Shown here piece after piece: positions 5,623-14,469 of a DNA stretch of 17,863 nt (position 1 is the first letter of the stretch; the number at the start of each line of letters is the position of its first letter). This DNA comes from Bacteroidales bacterium GP2 (GTDB taxonomy: Bacteria; Bacteroidota; Bacteroidia; Bacteroidales; Muribaculaceae). The DNA lies in contig DAAJ01000014.1 of assembly GCA_001701115.1 (NCBI GenBank), forward strand, positions 1 to 17,863, written 5' to 3'. The notes beneath the pieces were generated by a model. The model saw nothing but the letters and a program-made list of their open reading frames with translations. It made no database searches and was not told the origin of the DNA. Both the position numbers and the translations under genes were made by a program.

Positions 5623-6537
5623 ATGCAAGAAGAAGTCTACCATATTCCCGCACTGTTGCCTCAATGCCTCGATGCGCTTGATATTAAGCCCGGTGGAGTG
5701 TACGTTGATGCGACGTTTGGTGGTGGCGGTCATTCGCGGGCAATAGTAGAATGTCTTGATGCTCAGGGGCATCTTTATTCATTTGACCAGGACGAGGATG
5801 CTGTTCAGCGGGCATTTGAGGACAGCCGGTTTACAATTGTGTACTCCAACTTCCGCTACCTTGCCAATTTCATGAGATATTACAAGGTGGATGGAGTAGA
5901 CGGCGTGCTTGCTGACTTGGGAGTGTCTTTCCATCATTTTGATGATGCAGACCGTGGTTTCTCTTTCCGTTGGACCGGTCCCCTTGATATGCGCATGAAC
6001 CGTAAAGCGCCTATAAGTGCGGCACAGTTTCTGAATACTGCGTCTGAGGAGAGAATTGCTGATACGCTTTATCTTTACGGCGAGATAAAATCCGCTCGTA
6101 AGATTGCAGCCGAAATAGTGAAGGAATCACGCCGTGCGCCGATAGAAACAGTAGAGCGTTTCCTTGAAATAGTTAAGCCATTTGTAAATCCTCGTCAGGA
6201 AAAAAAAGAACTTGCTATGATTTTCCAGGCAATCCGCATTGAGGTAAACGGGGAACTTGACGCATTACGCTCTTTTCTGGAACAGACAGCACGGGTAATT
6301 CGTCCCGGAGGACGGCTTGCGATAATCACCTATCATTCGCTTGAGGACCGCATGGTAAAGAATTTCATGCGCAGCGGCAATGTGGAGGGTAAGGACAACC
6401 GTGATATTTTCGGTCGCAGCGAAGCTCCATTCAAAATGTTGGGCTCAAAGCCTATTGTTCCGGATGATGAGGAAATTGAAAGCAATCCACGCTCACGCAG
6501 CGCAAAGCTAAGAGTTGCAGTGAGAACTGAAAACTGA
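5623..6537 (+). CDS. rsmH: 16S rRNA (cytosine(1402)-N(4))-methyltransferase RsmH
   Basis: RsmH (MraW) methylates N4 of C1402 in the 16S rRNA decoding centre using S-adenosylmethionine. The 304-aa product begins with the conserved YHIPALL element. The SAM-binding loop is DATFGGGGHSRAI (from Asp29), followed by DQDEDA, LADLGVSFHHFDD and GFSFRWTGPLDMRMN. The signature TYHSLEDRMVKNF lies at about 236-248, and the C-terminal SNPRSRSAKLR is typical. The frame extends to a TTG at 5596 that would add nine residues (SNHPYLPA after Met), which I consider unconserved; ATG 5623 puts the known N-terminal motif at the right distance. It is the first gene of the dcw cluster here, where mraZ would usually come first. 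Confidence 0.95.
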   Translation: MQEEVYHIPALLPQCLDALDIKPGGVYVDATFGGGGHSRAIVECLDAQGHLYSFDQDEDAVQRAFEDSRFTIVYSNFRYLANFMRYYKVDGVDGVLADLGVSFHHFDDADRGFSFRWTGPLDMRMNRKAPISAAQFLNTASEERIADTLYLYGEIKSARKIAAEIVKESRRAPIETVERFLEIVKPFVNPRQEKKELAMIFQAIRIEVNGELDALRSFLEQTARVIRPGGRLAIITYHSLEDRMVKNFMRSGNVEGKDNRDIFGRSEAPFKMLGSKPIVPDDEEIESNPRSRSAKLRVAVRTEN

Positions 6538-6562
6538 TTACCTAACCGTTTATTTGTGACTG

Positions 6563-6910
6563 ATGGCAGCAAAAAAAAGGAAAAAAGACAATGACAATCC
6601 GGGCTTTTTCGGCAGGATTCGCAACGGTCAGGTGATAAGCAGTGATTTCTTTGCCCATAACTGGCTTGCGGTTTTTGCAGGTATAATGGTTATAATGCTC
6701 TATATTACAAATAAATACAATTGCCAGACAAAGATGGAGGAGATTCGTCGACTCAATACCGAGCTGGAAATTGTCAAAACAGAAAGGCTCAGGGTGAGAA
6801 GCGCATACATGAGCAGCACCAGGGAGTCATCAATGCAGGGGCTTATTGACTCGCTCGGGCTTAATTTGCATGTGCAGGACAGACCGCCGTTTAAACTTGA
6901 AAAAAGATGA
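6563..6910 (+). CDS. ftsL: FtsL-like cell division protein
   Basis: This small (115-aa) bitopic membrane protein sits between rsmH and the septal PBP, the canonical ftsL position. It has a basic cytoplasmic N-terminus (AAKKRKK), one membrane segment at about residues 32-52 (LAVFAGIMVIMLYI), then a coiled-coil-like helix (MEEIRRLNTELEIVKTERLR) in the periplasm. FtsL primary sequence is poorly conserved, so the call rests on size, topology and position. In the divisome FtsL is expected to bind FtsQ/FtsB and activate FtsW-FtsI. It starts 25 bp after rsmH and its stop overlaps the ftsI start by 4 bp. Confidence 0.8.
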   Translation: MAAKKRKKDNDNPGFFGRIRNGQVISSDFFAHNWLAVFAGIMVIMLYITNKYNCQTKMEEIRRLNTELEIVKTERLRVRSAYMSSTRESSMQGLIDSLGLNLHVQDRPPFKLEKR

Positions 6911-8991
6911 AGAAAAAATCTAATAAGAAGCACATATTATACCGCTACGGACTCATTACCGCACTCATCCTGTTTGTGGCTACCGGCGTAATATACAAGC
7001 TGGTTGACACTACTGTAATATCAGCAGGAGAGTGGAATGCCAAGGCAAACAAAGAATTGTCACGCAACGATACTATTCTGCCGGACCGTGGCAATATCCT
7101 TGCTGCTGACGGCAGTATCCTTGCCGCAAACCTTCGATACTATACGGTGAGAATCGATTTCCGTTGCGAAAGGTTCATGGAGGAGAAATACCGCAATGCC
7201 CTTGACACCATTGCGGACAGCATGGCTTTTTATTTTCCGATGCGTACTGCCGCACAATGGAAGAAGCATCTTTCCGCGCCTTTGGTAAAACCTAAAGCAG
7301 AACGTCCGAGGGCATATCGCCTTATTGACAACATCAGCTATGCGGACTATAAACGTCTGCGCACATTCCCGTTCTTCTCAATAAAAAACCGGAATAGAAA
7401 CGGCATATCCGTGGAGGGTAAGATGCGCCGCGTTAATCCTTACGGTGACATGGCTCGCCGAAGTATCGGCGGCGTAGGTGCGACGGAGCAGTGCAAGGAA
7501 GTGCACGGCATTTCCGGTCTTGAAAAGGCGCTTGATACTTTGCTTTATGGCAAAACCGGTCTTTCAAAGAAAGTCCCTCTCACTAAAGGAATCGTAAACT
7601 GGACCGATGTACCCGCTATTCCGGGATTCAATATCACTACTACCATTGATATAAAGATGCAGGATATTGTGGAGAATGAACTCAATGATGTCCTCACATA
7701 TTGCAATGCCGATTGGGGAGTTGCAGTGCTTATGGATGTTGAGACCGGTGATATTAAGGCTATTTCCAATCTTGAGAAAAATCCAAACGCGGACAATTAT
7801 ATTGAGGGCATGAACAGGGCTGTGCTTGGTTTTGAGCCCGGTTCGGTTGTAAAAACCATATCTATGATGATAGCCCTTGAGGATGGGATAGTAAGCAATC
7901 TTGATGAAGTACTTTCAACAGGATTCAGGTATCCCTACGCAGGTGGTTCCCCTATAACGGATTCCCATGGAGTGCCTTCACTTACTGTAAAGGAAGTGAT
8001 TGAGCGTTCAAGCAATATCGGAATGACCAAAATCATCACCCGCAAGTATGACGCGAATCCGGGCGGATTCTATTCACGCCTTAAAGAGATAGGGTTCCTT
8101 GAGCCGATGCACACCGGCATTGCCGGCGAAACTGTGCCGAGGGTAGACAGCGTGCCCAATAACCGTGGCGGCAGAATTGCCCTTTCCCGCCAGTGTTATG
8201 GTTATGCCACTGAAATACCGCCGCTATACACATTGTCGGTTTACAATGCAATTGCTAATAACGGCAAATATGTGCGTCCTCGCCTTGTTTCCCGCCTGAC
8301 AGGGGAGGATGTTGATTCCATCCTTCCGGTGACGTATATCCGTGACCGTATATGCAGCGAAGCAAATGCAGAAAAGATGAGGACCATGCTCACCAATGTT
8401 GTATGGGGTGAGCACGGCACAGGCAAGCGCCTTAGGAACGATTATGTTAAAATCGCCGGTAAAACAGGCACCTGCTATATGATTGAAGGCGGAGTGTACA
8501 ATACTGCAAAAAAGCGCCTCGCTTTCTGTGGCTTCTTCCCAGCGGAAAAACCGAAATACTCCTGCATTGTCCTAACCTGCAATCCCAAGCAGAATGCTAT
8601 GGGAGCTGCAAGCACCAGCGGGGAGGTAATGAAAAATATTGCGATGAAGCTATATTCGCGCGGCATGCTTGACAATAGCTCCGATTACCGTGCTGAGCCC
8701 GCAAAAAATGACCCCCCTGTGCTTTACGCAACGGCTCATGCGGATAAAGGGCGCAATGTTGGAAAACAGATAACTTCAAACGGACAGCACCGCAGCATGC
8801 AGCGTCCCTCCACTTCCGGAAAAGGTGTGCCTGCTGTTGTGGGATTCGGTTTGCGTGATGCAATTGCTACCCTTGAAAATGCCGGCTACAATGTGCATTT
8901 CAAAGGTTCAGGGTATGTCGCATCCCAAAGTCCTGCTCCCGGGGCGGATGTTGCCCGTGGCGCAAGAGTCACCCTATCATTAAGAGAATAA
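6907..8991 (+). CDS. ftsI: Septal class B penicillin-binding protein with C-terminal PASTA domain (FtsI/PBP3-like)
   Basis: This 694-aa membrane-anchored transpeptidase crosslinks septal peptidoglycan together with FtsW. A basic cytoplasmic end and one membrane segment (about 12-33) are followed by the class B dimerisation region (LPDRGNILAADGSILA, about 58-73). The catalytic motifs are intact: SxxK with Ser313 and Lys316 (GSVVKT), SSN at 368-370, and KTG at 519-521. A linker then leads to one PASTA domain at about 640-694 (VPAVVGFGLRDAIATLENAG). E. coli FtsI is shorter (588 aa) and lacks PASTA. The start ATG overlaps the ftsL stop, indicating coupled translation. Confidence 0.94.
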   Translation: MKKKSNKKHILYRYGLITALILFVATGVIYKLVDTTVISAGEWNAKANKELSRNDTILPDRGNILAADGSILAANLRYYTVRIDFRCERFMEEKYRNALDTIADSMAFYFPMRTAAQWKKHLSAPLVKPKAERPRAYRLIDNISYADYKRLRTFPFFSIKNRNRNGISVEGKMRRVNPYGDMARRSIGGVGATEQCKEVHGISGLEKALDTLLYGKTGLSKKVPLTKGIVNWTDVPAIPGFNITTTIDIKMQDIVENELNDVLTYCNADWGVAVLMDVETGDIKAISNLEKNPNADNYIEGMNRAVLGFEPGSVVKTISMMIALEDGIVSNLDEVLSTGFRYPYAGGSPITDSHGVPSLTVKEVIERSSNIGMTKIITRKYDANPGGFYSRLKEIGFLEPMHTGIAGETVPRVDSVPNNRGGRIALSRQCYGYATEIPPLYTLSVYNAIANNGKYVRPRLVSRLTGEDVDSILPVTYIRDRICSEANAEKMRTMLTNVVWGEHGTGKRLRNDYVKIAGKTGTCYMIEGGVYNTAKKRLAFCGFFPAEKPKYSCIVLTCNPKQNAMGAASTSGEVMKNIAMKLYSRGMLDNSSDYRAEPAKNDPPVLYATAHADKGRNVGKQITSNGQHRSMQRPSTSGKGVPAVVGFGLRDAIATLENAGYNVHFKGSGYVASQSPAPGADVARGARVTLSLRE

Positions 8992-9019
8992 TAAAAACAG
9001 AAACAAAATACCTCGCGTT

Positions 9020-10477
9020 ATGAAACCATTGAGCGCACTCCTTTCGGCAATCTCCATAGAAGAGATTATAGGAAACAAAGACATTGAGATAACCTCTGTT
9101 GAGAGTGATTCCCGCAAAATAAAGCTGGGCTCTCTCTTCGTTGCCGTCAGAGGCACAGTTGTGGACGGTCATCAGTTTATACCCATTGTCACTGTCGGAG
9201 GTGCTGCCGCTATTGTATGCGAGGAACTGCCGGAAAGGCTTGAATCAGACGTCACATATATAAAGGTGTCAAATTCTGCTGTGGCACTTGGATTTCTCGC
9301 TTCACGCTGGTATGGGGATCCGTCACGCAAGCTTAAACTTGTGGGTGTAACCGGCACTAACGGCAAGACTACCACTGCAACGCTTATTTATGAGATGGCT
9401 CGTTTGAATGGTCATAAGGCAGGACTCCTCTCAACTGTGTGCAATTATATTGAAACCGAAGCTGTGCCTGCGGCGCAGACTACTCCCGACCCGCTTACCC
9501 TGAACAGCCTTTTGGCGCGCATGGTGGATGCCGGATGTACTTACGCCGCTATGGAAGTGAGTTCGCATGCCGCGCACCAGCATCGTATTTCCGGATTGCA
9601 TTTTGCAGGTGGCGTGTTTACAAACCTTACCCGTGACCACCTTGATTACCATAAGACTGTTGACGCATACCTGAACGCAAAGAAATCATTTTTTGACATT
9701 CTGCCTAAAGATGCTTTCGCACTCACAAATATCGATGACAAGGTAGGGGAAGTGATGCTTCAGAACACTATGGCAAGCAAGTATTCCTACTCGGTGCGGC
9801 AGATGGCTGATTTTGCCGGACGTATCATAGAGAGCCGGATTGACGGCACCCTCATGAGCTTTAACGGTCATGAAGTTGAAGTGCTCTTCACCGGAAGATA
9901 CAATGCGTATAACCTTACTGCGGTATACGGTGCGGCAATTCTGCTGGGATTCGACCCCGAAAAGGTGCTCACCGACATGAGCCGTCTTGTTCCGGTGGCA
10001 GGTCGTTTCCAGACTTTCCGCTCTGCAAACGGAATAACAGCTGTTGTCGATTACGCCCATACTCCTGATGCAGTGGTAAATGTGCTTACAGCTATCCGTG
10101 AAGTTGTCGGCACCAAGAATAATATCATCACTGTTGTCGGCGCAGGTGGAAACCGCGATAAAGGCAAACGTCCTATCATGGCTAAGGAAGCTGCTATGCG
10201 AAGCGATAAGCTTATCCTCACTTCGGATAATCCGCGCGATGAAGAACCCTCTGATATCCTTGCCGACATGGAGGCAGGACTTGATGACAACACACGCAAG
10301 ACCACCCTCAGCATTGTAGACCGCCGTGAGGCTATCCGCACAGCGGCAATGCTTGCAGCGCCCGGCGATGTTATCCTGATTGCAGGCAAGGGACATGAGG
10401 ATTACCAGGAGATAAAAGGAGTGAAACATCATTTTGATGACCGTGAGGTTGTTTCAGAAGTGCTGTCAAAACTATAA
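9020..10477 (+). CDS. murE: UDP-MurNAc-L-alanyl-D-glutamate--meso-2,6-diaminopimelate ligase
   Basis: MurE adds the third stem-peptide residue to UDP-MurNAc-L-Ala-D-Glu in the cytoplasm, using ATP. The 485-aa product has all three Mur ligase regions: the N-terminal UDP-binding part (SDSRKIKLGSLFVAVRG), the ATP-binding loop GTNGKTTT (Lys116) and the central RDHLDYH, then the C-terminal domain with VVDYAHTPDAV. DNPR at residues 403-406 is the meso-DAP recognition motif; lysine-adding enzymes have DDPN there. This predicts DAP-type peptidoglycan, as in other Bacteroidota. It starts 28 bp after ftsI, the widest gap within the cluster, and precedes mraY by 17 bp. Confidence 0.96.
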   Translation: MKPLSALLSAISIEEIIGNKDIEITSVESDSRKIKLGSLFVAVRGTVVDGHQFIPIVTVGGAAAIVCEELPERLESDVTYIKVSNSAVALGFLASRWYGDPSRKLKLVGVTGTNGKTTTATLIYEMARLNGHKAGLLSTVCNYIETEAVPAAQTTPDPLTLNSLLARMVDAGCTYAAMEVSSHAAHQHRISGLHFAGGVFTNLTRDHLDYHKTVDAYLNAKKSFFDILPKDAFALTNIDDKVGEVMLQNTMASKYSYSVRQMADFAGRIIESRIDGTLMSFNGHEVEVLFTGRYNAYNLTAVYGAAILLGFDPEKVLTDMSRLVPVAGRFQTFRSANGITAVVDYAHTPDAVVNVLTAIREVVGTKNNIITVVGAGGNRDKGKRPIMAKEAAMRSDKLILTSDNPRDEEPSDILADMEAGLDDNTRKTTLSIVDRREAIRTAAMLAAPGDVILIAGKGHEDYQEIKGVKHHFDDREVVSEVLSKL

Positions 10478-10494
10478 TTCCATTTATTTGAACC

Positions 10495-11757
10495 ATGCTT
10501 TACTACTTGTTCAACTATCTTGAAGAGTTAGGAATACCGGGAGCGAGGCTGATGGACTACATCACTTTCCGCTCAGGAGCGGCATTGATGCTGTCGCTTT
10601 TCATCGCGCTGGTTTTCGGAAGAAAGATTATAGACCGCTTGCAGCTGATGCAGGTAGGCGAAATTATACGTGACCTCGGTCTTGAAGGTCAGATGCAGAA
10701 AAAAGGCACACCGACAATGGGCGGTGTCATAATCATTATTTCCATCCTTGTGCCGTGCCTGCTGTTCGGAGATCTGACAAGCATTTATATGTTGCTGATG
10801 ATTATCTCCACAATCTGGCTTGGTACCCTCGGTTTCATGGATGACTGGCTCAAGATGAAACGCCATAACAAGGATGGCATGAGCGGCAAGTTCAAAATTG
10901 TTGGTCAGGTTGGGCTTGGTCTGATAGTAGGGCTTACCATGTGCTTGAGTCCGGACATTGTCATGCGTGAGAATGTGGAGACAATAGATGTGGAGCACTC
11001 AGAAACCGTGATTTCATACAAGGCGGAAGATGTTAAGAGTCCTCAGACAACAATTCCGTTTGTAAAAAACAATAACTTCGACTATGCCTATCTTACACAA
11101 TGGATGGGAAAGTATGCCGCTACCGGAGGATGGATTCTTTTTGTTATCGTGACGATCCTCGCAATAAGCGCGACTTCAAACGGCGCTAACCTCACTGACG
11201 GTCTTGACGGTCTATGTACCGGAGTATCCGCAATCATAGGCGTTGCTCTTGCGATAATGGCATATCTCGGAGGCAATATCATCTACTCCTCATACCTTAA
11301 TATAATGTATATACCCGGCAGTTCGGAGCTTGTGGTATTCATGGCGGCATTCATTGGCGCTCTTGTTGGTTTTCTATGGTACAACGCCTTTCCTGCGCAG
11401 GTTTTCATGGGCGACACCGGCAGCCTCACCATCGGAGGTATTATCGCAGTGTTTGCAATCCTCATCAGGAAGGAGTTGCTGATTCCTATTTTGTGTGCGA
11501 TATTCTTCGTTGAGGACCTTAGCGTAATGGTCCAGGTGGCATATTTCAAGTACACCAAGAAACGCACCGGCATCGGCAAGCGCATATTCAAGATGACTCC
11601 GCTGCATCATCATTTCCAAAAACCGGGCAATAGCGGCATTGAGGCAATGATTCAGGCACCTCTCAGGGCTGTCGCGGAATCAAAAATTGTGACACGCTTC
11701 TGGATTATCGCCATTTTCCTCGCGGCTGTCACCTTTGTAACCCTTAAAATCAGATAA
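10495..11757 (+). CDS. mraY: Phospho-N-acetylmuramoyl-pentapeptide-transferase
   Basis: MraY transfers phospho-MurNAc-pentapeptide to undecaprenyl phosphate at the inner membrane, forming lipid I. It is polytopic. TPTMGG, the paired aspartates Asp116-Asp117 (DDWLK), NLTDGLDGL (232-240, with Asp235) and HHHF (371-374) are all present, so the active site looks intact. At 420 aa it is about 60 residues longer than E. coli MraY (360). The extra length sits mainly at about 153-205, a polar stretch between two membrane helices (around SPDIVMRENV to TQWMGKY), which by the family's topology faces the periplasm. murD starts 2 bp after its stop. Confidence 0.96.
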   Translation: MLYYLFNYLEELGIPGARLMDYITFRSGAALMLSLFIALVFGRKIIDRLQLMQVGEIIRDLGLEGQMQKKGTPTMGGVIIIISILVPCLLFGDLTSIYMLLMIISTIWLGTLGFMDDWLKMKRHNKDGMSGKFKIVGQVGLGLIVGLTMCLSPDIVMRENVETIDVEHSETVISYKAEDVKSPQTTIPFVKNNNFDYAYLTQWMGKYAATGGWILFVIVTILAISATSNGANLTDGLDGLCTGVSAIIGVALAIMAYLGGNIIYSSYLNIMYIPGSSELVVFMAAFIGALVGFLWYNAFPAQVFMGDTGSLTIGGIIAVFAILIRKELLIPILCAIFFVEDLSVMVQVAYFKYTKKRTGIGKRIFKMTPLHHHFQKPGNSGIEAMIQAPLRAVAESKIVTRFWIIAIFLAAVTFVTLKIR

Positions 11758-11759
11758 AT

Positions 11760-13124
11760 ATGGCAAACGATATGAATACTGGTAAAATCCGCAGGCTTGT
11801 GGTGCTTGGAGGAGGAGAGAGCGGGGTTGGAGCCGCTATACTTGGCAAAGAAAAAGGGATGGAAGTATTCCTGTCTGACTCAGGGAATATTTCCCGGAAA
11901 TACCGTGATATGCTTGATGCTGAAGGAATCGAATGGGAGCAGGGGATGCATAGCATGGAACGCATCCTTGCAGCTGATGAAGTGGTGAAAAGCCCGGGCA
12001 TACCTCCAACAGTCCCGGTTATGCAGGCTATTGCCGAGAAAGGGATTCCGGTAATATCGGAGATTGAGTTTGCCGGACGATACACTGATGCAAAGATGGT
12101 GTGCATTACCGGCAGTAACGGCAAAACCACTACCACGCTCCTTACGTACCATATTCTCCGTGATGCCGGTCTGAATGTCGGTCTTGCCGGAAATGTCGGC
12201 AAGAGCCTGGCGCTTCAGGTTGCAAGGGAGCAGCATGACGTATATGTGATAGAGCTATCAAGTTTCCAGCTTGAGAACATGTATGAATTCAAGGCAAATG
12301 TTGCGGTACTCCTCAATATTACTCCTGACCATCTTGACCGCTACGACTATAAGATGGAAAATTACATCAGGGCTAAATTCCGCATTATCCAGAACCTTAC
12401 ACCACGGGATGCCTTCATTTACTGGCAGGATGACCCTGTTATCCAGGCGCAGATGAAGCAGATTGTTACCGAAGCGCAGCTATTCCCCTTCGCCGAACAC
12501 CGTGAGGAGAATACCCATGCGTTTGTAGATGAGGATGATTCCGTTGTGTTCATCACTCCCGAAACATCGATGCGCATGCCACGTGCCGACTTGTCATTGA
12601 ATGGTCTCCATAATTTATATAACTCAATGGCGGCAGGGCTCTCAGCGTGCTTGCTTGACATAAAGAAAGAAGACATACGCCGTGCGCTCTCAGATTTTGA
12701 GGGAGTGGAGCACCGTCTTGAATTTGTTAGGGAGGTAAATGGTGTGCGTTACATCAATGATTCTAAAGCAACTAATGTGAATTCCTGCTGGTATGCCCTT
12801 GAAAGCATGCCAGAAAATACAGTGCTTATTCTCGGAGGAAAGGACAAAGGGAATGATTATTCTGAAATTGAGCCGCTGGTAAAAGAAAAAGTCAAGGCAA
12901 TTGTTTGCATGGGCAAGGATAACACGAAGCTCGAAGAGTTCTTTGCCGGAAAAGTTCCGCAACTTGTTTCAACCCATTCTCTTGAGGAAGCAGTGAAGCA
13001 ATGCGCTGAAATAGCTGTCAGCGGTGACACCGTGCTTCTCTCGCCATGTTGCGCGAGCTTCGACCTATTTAGCAGCTATGAGGATAGAGGAAGGCAGTTT
13101 AAGGATGCGGTAAAAGCGCTTTGA
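11760..13124 (+). CDS. murD: UDP-N-acetylmuramoylalanine--D-glutamate ligase
   Basis: MurD adds D-glutamate to UDP-MurNAc-L-Ala in the cytoplasm with ATP. The 454-aa protein has an N-terminal UDP-binding Rossmann-like domain (VVLGGGESGVGAA), the ATP loop GSNGKTTTT (Lys122), the central NITPDHLDRYD, and a C-terminal domain with NDSKATN and ILGGKDKG, followed by SPCCASFDLF near the end. All these are MurD hallmarks. A second in-frame ATG at 11772 is possible, but ATG 11760 directly follows the mraY stop and fits the tight spacing. ftsW follows after 25 bp. Confidence 0.95.
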   Translation: MANDMNTGKIRRLVVLGGGESGVGAAILGKEKGMEVFLSDSGNISRKYRDMLDAEGIEWEQGMHSMERILAADEVVKSPGIPPTVPVMQAIAEKGIPVISEIEFAGRYTDAKMVCITGSNGKTTTTLLTYHILRDAGLNVGLAGNVGKSLALQVAREQHDVYVIELSSFQLENMYEFKANVAVLLNITPDHLDRYDYKMENYIRAKFRIIQNLTPRDAFIYWQDDPVIQAQMKQIVTEAQLFPFAEHREENTHAFVDEDDSVVFITPETSMRMPRADLSLNGLHNLYNSMAAGLSACLLDIKKEDIRRALSDFEGVEHRLEFVREVNGVRYINDSKATNVNSCWYALESMPENTVLILGGKDKGNDYSEIEPLVKEKVKAIVCMGKDNTKLEEFFAGKVPQLVSTHSLEEAVKQCAEIAVSGDTVLLSPCCASFDLFSSYEDRGRQFKDAVKAL

Positions 13125-13149
13125 ATAAAATTGAAAACATTACAATAAA

Positions 13150-14460
13150 ATGGAATCATACTCCACACCGACAGCACCGATAGAGGTTGCAACTGCGTCT
13201 GCCGACTCTAAGGCGGCGGTAGAGCAACCGAAGTCTGACAAATATATTTGGGGCATTTATATTTTTCTATGCATAATATCTGTAATTGAACTTTACAGCG
13301 CGTCTTCGCGTGAAGTGGCGTCATCCACGATGGGTGTGTATGGACCTGTTGTGCGACACATCTTCATGCTTGGTGCAGGATGCGGCATTATTCTGCTTAT
13401 CCAGCGCGTGCACTACCGCAAATTCATCCCCTTTATCCCGGCATTTGCGCTCATAAGCGTGATTATGATGTGCTATGTCATGTTTTTCGGGGAGATTGTC
13501 AATGGTGCGCGCCGCAGTTTCAGCATATGCGGTGTCACAATCCAGCCTTCAGAATTCCTGAAACTGTCTGCCGCGTTAATTATCGCCCTGATAATGTCCC
13601 GCACCCAGATTAAAGGAGGAGTGAAAAATATCGGTGTGATCTGGTCAGCAATCATTATCATGGCGTTCAGCGGTCTTCTTATTAAACAAGGCATGACCAA
13701 TACTATTCTGCTTATGAGCATAAGCCTTTCCATGATGGTGATTGGTGGAATCGAATGGAAGAAGTTAGGGATTGTGCTCCTGGTCTATATGGTATGTTGC
13801 GGAATATTTATGTTGATATTCAAGTCGGGAGATGACAACGAGGTAACCCAGGAAGGCACTACGGTAGAGCGTGTTGACCGAAGCAAGACATGGCAGGAGC
13901 GCATTGACCGCTATTTCGGCAATGGCGAGCCTAAGTACAAGCAGGAAATCAACGCCAAGAACCGTCAGGAGATGTTCTCATATATGGCTCAGGCAAATGG
14001 AGGTGTGATAGGCGTGTTTCCCGGTAATTCACGCGAAACAGCACGTCTTCCCCTTGCCTTTTCAGACTTCATTTACTCCATCATAGTGGAGGATATGGGG
14101 CTGATTGGAGGGTTGTTTGTCCTTGCCGCATATCTTCTTCTGCTCGGAAGGGCAAGTGCCATATCAGCTAAATGTTCCCGTGTGTTCCCGGCGCTTCTTG
14201 TAATGGGTATGGCGGTCATGATTGCATTCCAGGCGCTTTTCCACATGGCAATTGTCACCGGATTCTTCCCGGTGAGCGGACAGCCATTGCCGCTCATATC
14301 AAAGGGTGGCACCTCGATTCTCATAACCTCCATTGCACTCGGAGTGATGCTCAGCGTTAGCCGCCATGCCGTGCGCAATAATGAGAAGCGAAAAGAAATT
14401 AATGATGAAATAAATGCACTGCCCGAGGAACTCCGTGCAGCTAACCCCACACAGTTATAA
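13150..14460 (+). CDS. ftsW: SEDS-family septal peptidoglycan glycosyltransferase FtsW
   Basis: FtsW polymerises lipid II into glycan strands at the septum as partner of the class B PBP encoded upstream. The 436-aa protein has a roughly 30-residue polar N-terminal tail, then about ten hydrophobic segments. SEDS landmarks are NGARRSFSICGVTIQPSEFLKL split over one region (about 116-137), the PLAFSDFIYSIIVEDMG segment with Asp306 equivalent to the essential SEDS aspartate, and the late GQPLPLISKGGTS motif. The loop before Asp306 (about 225-290) is enlarged and charged, and the usual GxGxGNS turn reads GVFPGNS. murG begins 9 bp after the stop. Confidence 0.94.
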   Translation: MESYSTPTAPIEVATASADSKAAVEQPKSDKYIWGIYIFLCIISVIELYSASSREVASSTMGVYGPVVRHIFMLGAGCGIILLIQRVHYRKFIPFIPAFALISVIMMCYVMFFGEIVNGARRSFSICGVTIQPSEFLKLSAALIIALIMSRTQIKGGVKNIGVIWSAIIIMAFSGLLIKQGMTNTILLMSISLSMMVIGGIEWKKLGIVLLVYMVCCGIFMLIFKSGDDNEVTQEGTTVERVDRSKTWQERIDRYFGNGEPKYKQEINAKNRQEMFSYMAQANGGVIGVFPGNSRETARLPLAFSDFIYSIIVEDMGLIGGLFVLAAYLLLLGRASAISAKCSRVFPALLVMGMAVMIAFQALFHMAIVTGFFPVSGQPLPLISKGGTSILITSIALGVMLSVSRHAVRNNEKRKEINDEINALPEELRAANPTQL

Positions 14461-14469
14461 TAATAAGGT

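Noticed and set aside
9686..10432. 248-aa minus-strand ORF opposite murE
   Set aside because: murE is intact with all motifs here; the antisense translation is His/Cys-rich and composition-driven, a shadow of coding bias.
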